The position numbers and the translations under genes were made by a program. A stretch of 25,079 nt of DNA from a virus. Each line of letters begins with the position of its first letter. Position 1 is the stretch's first letter. The notes under the pieces are model-generated. The model saw only the letters and a program-made list of their open reading frames with translations. It did not search any database and was not told where the DNA came from. Below, one piece after another: positions 20,273 to 25,079 of the stretch. The stretch is taken from positions 1 to 25,079 of IMG/VR virus record IMGVR_UViG_3300027861_000184, one strand, 5' to 3'.

Positions 20273-21709
20273 TTATAAAATTTTTATTATTTTACTTAGT
20301 AAATCCGTATACTTATTCCTTGGTATTAAACTAGCCATAACCTTTACGCGATTAGTTACTCTTTCTATTTTATCATCGATTTTTTCTTTTAAAACTTTTT
20401 TCCAATATAACCTTAAAACATAAATTAATACTATTGCTATAATAGACTCAATAAGTTTTTTTCTAATTGCTTTAAAAACTTTTTCATTTGATTTAATTAA
20501 GTCAATCGCGTTGTTATATTTTGGTACGTTACCACCATTAGCTATAGTAAAATTAATCATCAATATTGTAACAAACTTTGGAGATATTAATTGCGTCATA
20601 AACATTAATATTAGTTTATCAATAATCTCTTTAAAAAAATTGTATTTAACACTTTCTGAATCTTCACTTGGGACTTGCCCAGCTTGTATATTAGCTAAGT
20701 TATTTAAAGACTTCTCAACAACAACTAACTCACCTTCCTTATCGTCAATATTTAATAAATCAAACTCATTATTGATTTCTACTATATCTCCTTTGGGTAT
20801 ATCTAGATTTATATTACCACAACATTCTACTTCTAAAATACCTTTTTTCTTATTTGTAGTTAATTTATCTATTTTAGCTAATTCATCATTAGAAAATGTA
20901 TAGACACTTTCTTGAACAACTTCACTATCGGAATCAATTAACTTTTGTAGGGTTTCTTTAAGTTCTACTTCTTTTTTAATTTGTTCTTTAGTTTTGTTTA
21001 TAACCCTAGATGAACTAACTGTACTAAATATCTCTTCTAGTATAGCGTTAACCATTGATTTTGAATCCAGTGAACCTGGACTACCAAAAAGACTTATATT
21101 GTCAATATAATCATTGTTAAAATCAACCATTGATTTACCAGAATCATAAGTAGAATCAGCTTTAAAGGTTAATACGTTATTACCATTAGTTGTTGTTTGT
21201 TCGAATTTACTATTTAAAATACTTTGGAATACCTGTTCAGTATTTTCATCTTGTATTGTGAAATTAAGGTACGTATTGAAATCTTTACTATTAACACCCG
21301 CATTAACATCTGTATATAATAACCCACCATCGATAGTGTTTGGGTCTACTTTCATAATATCGAAAAAATCTAACCCTTTAACATCTATTTTAATACCAGA
21401 ACCTGTTGATTTGAAATCATCAGGTATTGATGGGTTTATATCACAACCACAACTCTCTTTTAGGGTTGTTTTTAAACCTTCTTTTATTTCTTGTTCTAGT
21501 CTTGGTATTTGAAATGTGATGACATCCACAACGATAGTCTTAAGTGCTTGTAATTCACCTAAAACTACTAACATGTCAGCTAAAAACTTCATTATATTTT
21601 TATTATTATTAACCGAATCTAAAGAATCGTTTTTCTTTTTATTAGGTAATAATGCGTTTAGCGCTGATATGTTTGCGAAAATTTCTCTTTTGCCATCAAT
21701 AATACTCAT
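20273..21709 (-). CDS. structural protein with C-terminal hydrophobic segments (478 aa)
   Basis: The 478-residue protein has a helical N-terminus with ALLPNKKKND, a CGC pair near residue 88, long helical and polar stretches, an ECCGNINLDIPKGD segment in the middle, and hydrophobic C-terminal segments: LILMFMTQLI followed by FVTILMINFTIANG, and IESIIAIVLIYVLRLYW near 425-440 before a basic tail. It could insert in a membrane during DNA delivery or be buried in the baseplate or tail. It starts 2 bases after the upstream stop, so it is coupled. No named family. Confidence 0.75.
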   Translation of the reverse strand: MSIIDGKREIFANISALNALLPNKKKNDSLDSVNNNKNIMKFLADMLVVLGELQALKTIVVDVITFQIPRLEQEIKEGLKTTLKESCGCDINPSIPDDFKSTGSGIKIDVKGLDFFDIMKVDPNTIDGGLLYTDVNAGVNSKDFNTYLNFTIQDENTEQVFQSILNSKFEQTTTNGNNVLTFKADSTYDSGKSMVDFNNDYIDNISLFGSPGSLDSKSMVNAILEEIFSTVSSSRVINKTKEQIKKEVELKETLQKLIDSDSEVVQESVYTFSNDELAKIDKLTTNKKKGILEVECCGNINLDIPKGDIVEINNEFDLLNIDDKEGELVVVEKSLNNLANIQAGQVPSEDSESVKYNFFKEIIDKLILMFMTQLISPKFVTILMINFTIANGGNVPKYNNAIDLIKSNEKVFKAIRKKLIESIIAIVLIYVLRLYWKKVLKEKIDDKIERVTNRVKVMASLIPRNKYTDLLSKIIKIL

Positions 21710-21711
21710 AT

Positions 21712-22095
21712 CTAATCATCTTTTTCTTCTTCATTAGAAGAGTCTTCAATAAACTTTCTTATCTGTCTAAAGTCGTTAATATCTACCTTACCACCACTTC
21801 TATCTTTCATAGCGGCCTCAGTATCACCTCTGTGTTTAATGATATCATTTTGTAATTTAGCTATTTCTAGTTTAATTTTTATAGCTGAATCCTTAACTTT
21901 TAGAGCGTTTGTTTTTTCTTTAGCTAATTTAGTTAAATCATCAACATCTTCTGGTTCGGCAGAATTTTCCATTTCATTGATAGTTTTCTGAGCATCATTT
22001 ATATTACCACAAGCATCGCTGTATGTTTCTTGTAATAACCCTTCTAAACTATCAACATTATTGGTTTTTATGTCTTGTTTTTTTTTCCTTGGCAT
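21712..22095 (-). CDS. small coiled-coil structural-module protein (127 aa)
   Basis: The 127-residue product starts with a basic MPRKKKQD. A long acidic/helical region follows with heptad character (about residues 35-95), then RSGGKVDINDFRQIRKFIED and an acidic tail. A late-promoter motif ends 8 bases upstream, making this the first gene of the late structural unit on this strand, directly after the sigma gene. Role unknown; DNA contact through the basic start is speculative. Confidence 0.72.
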   Translation of the reverse strand: MPRKKKQDIKTNNVDSLEGLLQETYSDACGNINDAQKTINEMENSAEPEDVDDLTKLAKEKTNALKVKDSAIKIKLEIAKLQNDIIKHRGDTEAAMKDRSGGKVDINDFRQIRKFIEDSSNEEEKDD

Positions 22096-22103
22096 TTTAT
22101 TTA

Positions 22104-22120
22104 CTTTTATTTATAAATAT
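22104..22120 (-). promoter_or_regulatory. putative phage late promoter motif
   Basis: On the - strand it reads ATATTTATAAATAAAAG and includes the exact T4 late -10 octamer TATAAATA. It lies in the gap after the sigma gene and 8 bases before ATG 22095. Confidence 0.62.
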
Positions 22121-22137
22121 CATAATAGATATTTTTT

Positions 22138-22887
22138 TTATTCAGTTATACCATTTTCAATACCATCTATCTTGACAATAGCGTACATTTCTTTGAATCT
22201 TTTCATTGCTACCCTAATATCTTTAGTGTTTAAACCCGTATAGTTTCTCATACTTTCTAGAACGGAGTTCTTATTGAACTTGGTTCCACCAGCCATAGAG
22301 TCTAGAGTTACTTCCCAGTCTTTTAATATATCTATTAGAGCCAACCCAACCTTTTCTTCGTTTTCAGTTAGTTTTTTCTTACCCACAATACTGTCATCAC
22401 CTTTCAATTCGTTTTTCATACCATCGATTAGTTTTTTTATAAACTTATCCATCGTGAATTCACGGTCATCTATTTCATATTGAAAGTCTTTTTTCTCTTC
22501 TAGAGATGTAGCCATATCTTCATATGAATAAACTTGTTTAGTTTTCTTATCATCACTAATAAGTAAACCTAGTATGTAGTTTTTGCAAATCGTTCCGTAA
22601 TAAGAATAAGCCTTAGTACCTTTAGAATTTTCAAATTTGTGAGCTTTTGTCATTAGGAATGAAAGGGTGTCGCTATGTAATTGTTCAAACGTTTCACTCT
22701 TCCTGTATAACTTGTATTTCCTAATTATCGATTCAATCATCTTATCCAGCGGCTCTCTGAGCCACTGGTTATAGATTGCATTCCTTTCTAAATCATCCTC
22801 AGAATCTAAATAATTTAAGACAGCTTTTTCTTGTTCGGGACCAAAGTACAGGTTTGTTGTTCGTTTACGTCCTCTTTTATTACTCAT
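22138..22887 (-). CDS. late-transcription sigma factor (gp55-like)
   Basis: The 249-residue product has the layout of T4-type late sigma proteins: a helical region-2-like block at about residues 45-125 (LDKMIESIIRKYKLY, FEQLHSDTLSFLMTKAHKFENSKGTKAYSYYGTICKNYILGLL, DDKKTKQVYSYED) that parallels T4 gp55 around its NFDETKYKNPHAY segment. A C-terminal helical part follows (KNSVLESMRNYTGLNTKDIRVAMKRF). It would direct host RNA polymerase to late promoters. T4 gp55 is 185 aa, so this one is longer. It is followed by a TATAAATA-containing motif and is the natural reader of the ATATTTATA sites. Starts 5 bases after the glycosyltransferase stop. Confidence 0.82.
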   Translation of the reverse strand: MSNKRGRKRTTNLYFGPEQEKAVLNYLDSEDDLERNAIYNQWLREPLDKMIESIIRKYKLYRKSETFEQLHSDTLSFLMTKAHKFENSKGTKAYSYYGTICKNYILGLLISDDKKTKQVYSYEDMATSLEEKKDFQYEIDDREFTMDKFIKKLIDGMKNELKGDDSIVGKKKLTENEEKVGLALIDILKDWEVTLDSMAGGTKFNKNSVLESMRNYTGLNTKDIRVAMKRFKEMYAIVKIDGIENGITE

Positions 22888-22892
22888 CTAGA

Positions 22893-23699
22893 TTAGTTTA
22901 CCTCTTCGTATGTTATTTCTCTTTCATTGTCAAAATAATACTCTTTCTTTGCCTGTGCTAACCACCAGTTAGCTTCAACTGGGTTAATCTCGGTTTTGTA
23001 ATTATTAAACAATGAGCCAGGTCTTTGGTTTAAGTGTTTGTAACCATATTTAGGTATTACCATTACTTTGTGGTCTTTAAATGTTAATCTTAATAAGAAT
23101 TCATAAATAAATGTTAACTTAATATTTGATTTAAAACCACCAGCATCCTCAAATGAACTTTTCTTCATTGTAACACCATCGATATTAAAATTTTGGAATG
23201 ATAATAATGCGTTATTATCTAATACTCCTAACTCGTCTGAGAAACTATTAGCCCATACAGCCTCATTGGTTAACCCCATGAAACTACCATCTGGTTCGTT
23301 AATATCAATAATGATAGGCATAAACGTATCAATGTCACTATGTGCTTCTCTATATGTTACAACATTTTTAAACCATTTGGTTGAATATTCATCATCAAAT
23401 TCTAAAATACTAAACCACTCAGTATTACATTGTGATACACCATAATTAACTTGAGTTGCGAAATCAGTTTTACCTGGGTTTTCAATAACAGTTACTTTAA
23501 CACTATAAGTTGTTAAGTCCATGTCTGTTAATGTTTTAGATACTTCAGAACCTTCTGGTACAACAACCAAGACTTCATCTGGTTTAACTTCTTGATTATC
23601 CACGCTAGTTAATGCGGTATTAAATAATTTAATATTATCTTCACCAGTTAATTCGTGTACTGGTAAAACTACTGTGATGTTTGTTTTTTTATTTGCCAT
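22893..23699 (-). CDS. GT2-type glycosyltransferase-like protein
   Basis: The 268-residue protein has a GT-A start, NITVVLPVHE at 7-16, followed by VDNQEVKPDEVLVVVPEG at 33-50, NYGVSQCNTEWFSILEFDDE at about 85-104 (DDE in place of the usual DxD metal site) and a later W-rich acceptor part. The fold transfers a sugar from a nucleotide donor. The substrate is unknown. It sits directly after the second glycosyltransferase and before the sigma gene. It may modify phage DNA or virion proteins or host surface glycans. A catalytic role is not certain because DDE is atypical. Confidence 0.82.
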   Translation of the reverse strand: MANKKTNITVVLPVHELTGEDNIKLFNTALTSVDNQEVKPDEVLVVVPEGSEVSKTLTDMDLTTYSVKVTVIENPGKTDFATQVNYGVSQCNTEWFSILEFDDEYSTKWFKNVVTYREAHSDIDTFMPIIIDINEPDGSFMGLTNEAVWANSFSDELGVLDNNALLSFQNFNIDGVTMKKSSFEDAGGFKSNIKLTFIYEFLLRLTFKDHKVMVIPKYGYKHLNQRPGSLFNNYKTEINPVEANWWLAQAKKEYYFDNEREITYEEVN

Positions 23700-23713
23700 T
23701 TTTACTTTATTTA

Positions 23714-24829
23714 TTATTGAGCAGTTTCTGTGATTTGCTCTAAAACGTTATTAAATTCTGTAATTCTATTTTTAACTAATGTATCATACACAGCTTCAAT
23801 AGATTCTCTCTGTCTTTGGGTGTCGTATACATTCTTAGTTTCTTCCATACCATCTAATAAGTCTTGTGGTAAGTTATCTTCTAACCAAACTTTCATATAA
23901 GTTCCAATTAATTCTGGAATATTTAAATGAGTGTTTGTCCAAATACCATTATTTTTAATTCTACTATTACCTTCAGCGTCAGTTTCTTCCATCCATTCTG
24001 GAATCATATTAGGCATCTTACCAATAACTGGTGTATTACATTGCATAGCTTCTAATGGGAATGTTCCGAAACCAGCTCTATCATCTAACCATACAGCTAA
24101 ACAAGATTTACCTAATTCTTCAGCAAACTTTGTTTTAGGAATCCCTCTTAATTCTTTAAATGTAATCCATTTATATAATGGGTTCTGTAAGTAGAACATC
24201 TTAGCGATTTTAGCTGCATCACCTTGTTCTCTAGCAACAATACTAACTACTGGAATCTTAGGTTTTTCGGAATCAGTAAAATAATCAGCAATACTTACTG
24301 GAACCACATGTGTGTTAATTGATGGGAATAATGTTCTTAAATACCCAGCTTGTTTATCCGAAGTTGTAATAACAGTGTCAAAACCATAATCAGTCCATCT
24401 TCTACCGATAGGTAGTAATTCAGTGATGTAATCATAACTTTGGGACATAACAATCTTCTTACAAGGGAATTGTTTAACTTGGTCCATCACATTTGAGAAC
24501 ACCTCTGGTATAATTATAAAGTCTTGTGGACCTACATTTAACTGTTGTGATTCAATCGACATGTGTGGTAGTTTTGCGTATTCTTCACCTAACCAGTCAG
24601 CAATACCCATACCATCAGCATTACCATATAATCTGTAATCATTTTTTTCATGTAGAATATGTGCTGTATAACCTAACTCATTCAATACCTTAACATGTTC
24701 GTAAATGTTGGCAATCCCAGCTGTTGGGTTACCCATTGTGTCTAATGTAAAGAAATATAAACCAAAATCTTTATTGTCTAATTTTGAGATAATTTCATCC
24801 ACTTTTGTTCTTTCTACTTGTTCACTCAT
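23714..24829 (-). CDS. GT4-type (GT-B fold) glycosyltransferase
   Basis: The 371-residue product follows the GT-B layout: an N-terminal domain with GNPTAGIANIYEHVKVLNELGYTAH at 33-57, a hinge region with PVSIADYF and VVSIVAREQGDAAKIAKMF, and the donor-binding motif AGFGTFPLEAMQCNTPVIG at 252-270 with Glu260 in the conserved position that contacts the donor ribose. It is close to full length for the family. It forms a pair with the GT2-like gene (14-base gap). The leader, AAATTAAATTAAACAAA, has no Shine-Dalgarno. Substrate unknown. Confidence 0.87.
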   Translation of the reverse strand: MSEQVERTKVDEIISKLDNKDFGLYFFTLDTMGNPTAGIANIYEHVKVLNELGYTAHILHEKNDYRLYGNADGMGIADWLGEEYAKLPHMSIESQQLNVGPQDFIIIPEVFSNVMDQVKQFPCKKIVMSQSYDYITELLPIGRRWTDYGFDTVITTSDKQAGYLRTLFPSINTHVVPVSIADYFTDSEKPKIPVVSIVAREQGDAAKIAKMFYLQNPLYKWITFKELRGIPKTKFAEELGKSCLAVWLDDRAGFGTFPLEAMQCNTPVIGKMPNMIPEWMEETDAEGNSRIKNNGIWTNTHLNIPELIGTYMKVWLEDNLPQDLLDGMEETKNVYDTQRQRESIEAVYDTLVKNRITEFNNVLEQITETAQ

Positions 24830-24861
24830 TTTGTTTAATTTAATTTAATTTTATTTATTTA

Positions 24862-25079
24862 TTATTCTACTTCTACTATAATACCATAATCTAGAAGTGT
24901 ATTAAAAGCCATTTTAAATGCTATTGTAGCTTCAGAAAATGCTCTATCAAACCCTAAGGTATCATCAATTTCTTCATTATAAACTAATAGAACTTCCATG
25001 AACCCTCTAATTGATTCATATCTTGCTGCATCGATTTCTCTTGAGCGAGGCATTCTTTTTCTAATGACTTCAGTTATAA
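24862..25079 (-). CDS. 5'-truncated gene of unknown function
   Basis: The frame ends at TAA 24862-24864 and is open to the window edge, so the ATG at 25053 is probably not the start: the upstream residues ITEVIRKR join smoothly to MPRSREIDAARYES. The visible 71 residues are helical and acidic with FMEVLLVYNEEIDD and FSEATIAFKMAFNTLLDYG. It precedes the glycosyltransferases by 32 bases. Not recognised. Confidence 0.65.
   Translation of the reverse strand, partial: ITEVIRKRMPRSREIDAARYESIRGFMEVLLVYNEEIDDTLGFDRAFSEATIAFKMAFNTLLDYGIIVEVE

Overview
The window is a stretch of a tailed, T4-like (myovirus) phage genome with very AT-rich DNA. It carries the T4-type head-assembly core on the + strand: large terminase (gp17-like), portal (gp20-like), prohead protease (gp21-like), acidic scaffold (gp22-like) and major capsid protein (gp23-like). 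A baseplate/structural block runs on the - strand with a gp55-like late sigma factor and two glycosyltransferases. A Bacteroidetes (Flavobacterium-type) host is suggested, not proven: start codons lack Shine-Dalgarno sequences and sit behind A/T-rich leaders, and one gene has a near-perfect Bacteroidetes -33/-7 promoter (TTTG, 20-nt spacer, TATATTTG).

Layout. 1-1248: the end of an unknown gene, an RmlC-like sugar epimerase and four tiny genes, two with membrane segments. 1299-6241: two tandem paralogous small proteins, then acidic phage structural proteins; 1910-2695 and 2722-4146 look like one polyprotein split at a slippery A-rich site. 6264-6289: terminator. 6338-12628: terminase, small gene, portal with a long low-complexity tail, conserved unknown protein, stand-alone PAS-domain protein, membrane-anchored coiled coil, conserved unknown. 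12635-12663: terminator. 12698-16599: protease, scaffold, major capsid protein, closed by a terminator at 16625-16655. 16660-17157 (- strand): a 74-aa gene with a host-type promoter, a 24-aa metallothionein-like peptide gene with its own terminator, and a frameshifted mini-gene. 17157-25079 (- strand): structural and baseplate-like proteins, gp55-like sigma factor, glycosyltransferases and a partial gene.

How it fits together. A recurring motif, ATATTTAT(A/T)A followed by A/T, lies just upstream of at least eight gene clusters on both strands and always points with the gene. It is the best candidate for the phage late promoter read by the gp55-like sigma. The protease, scaffold, portal and capsid genes form the prohead machine. 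The capsid protein has a clear gp21-type cleavage site (LTE then A at residues 60/61). The epimerase and glycosyltransferases suggest sugar decoration of virion, DNA or host surface. No tRNA, CRISPR array, insertion sequence or integration site was seen. No intergenic stretch exceeds about 110 bases.
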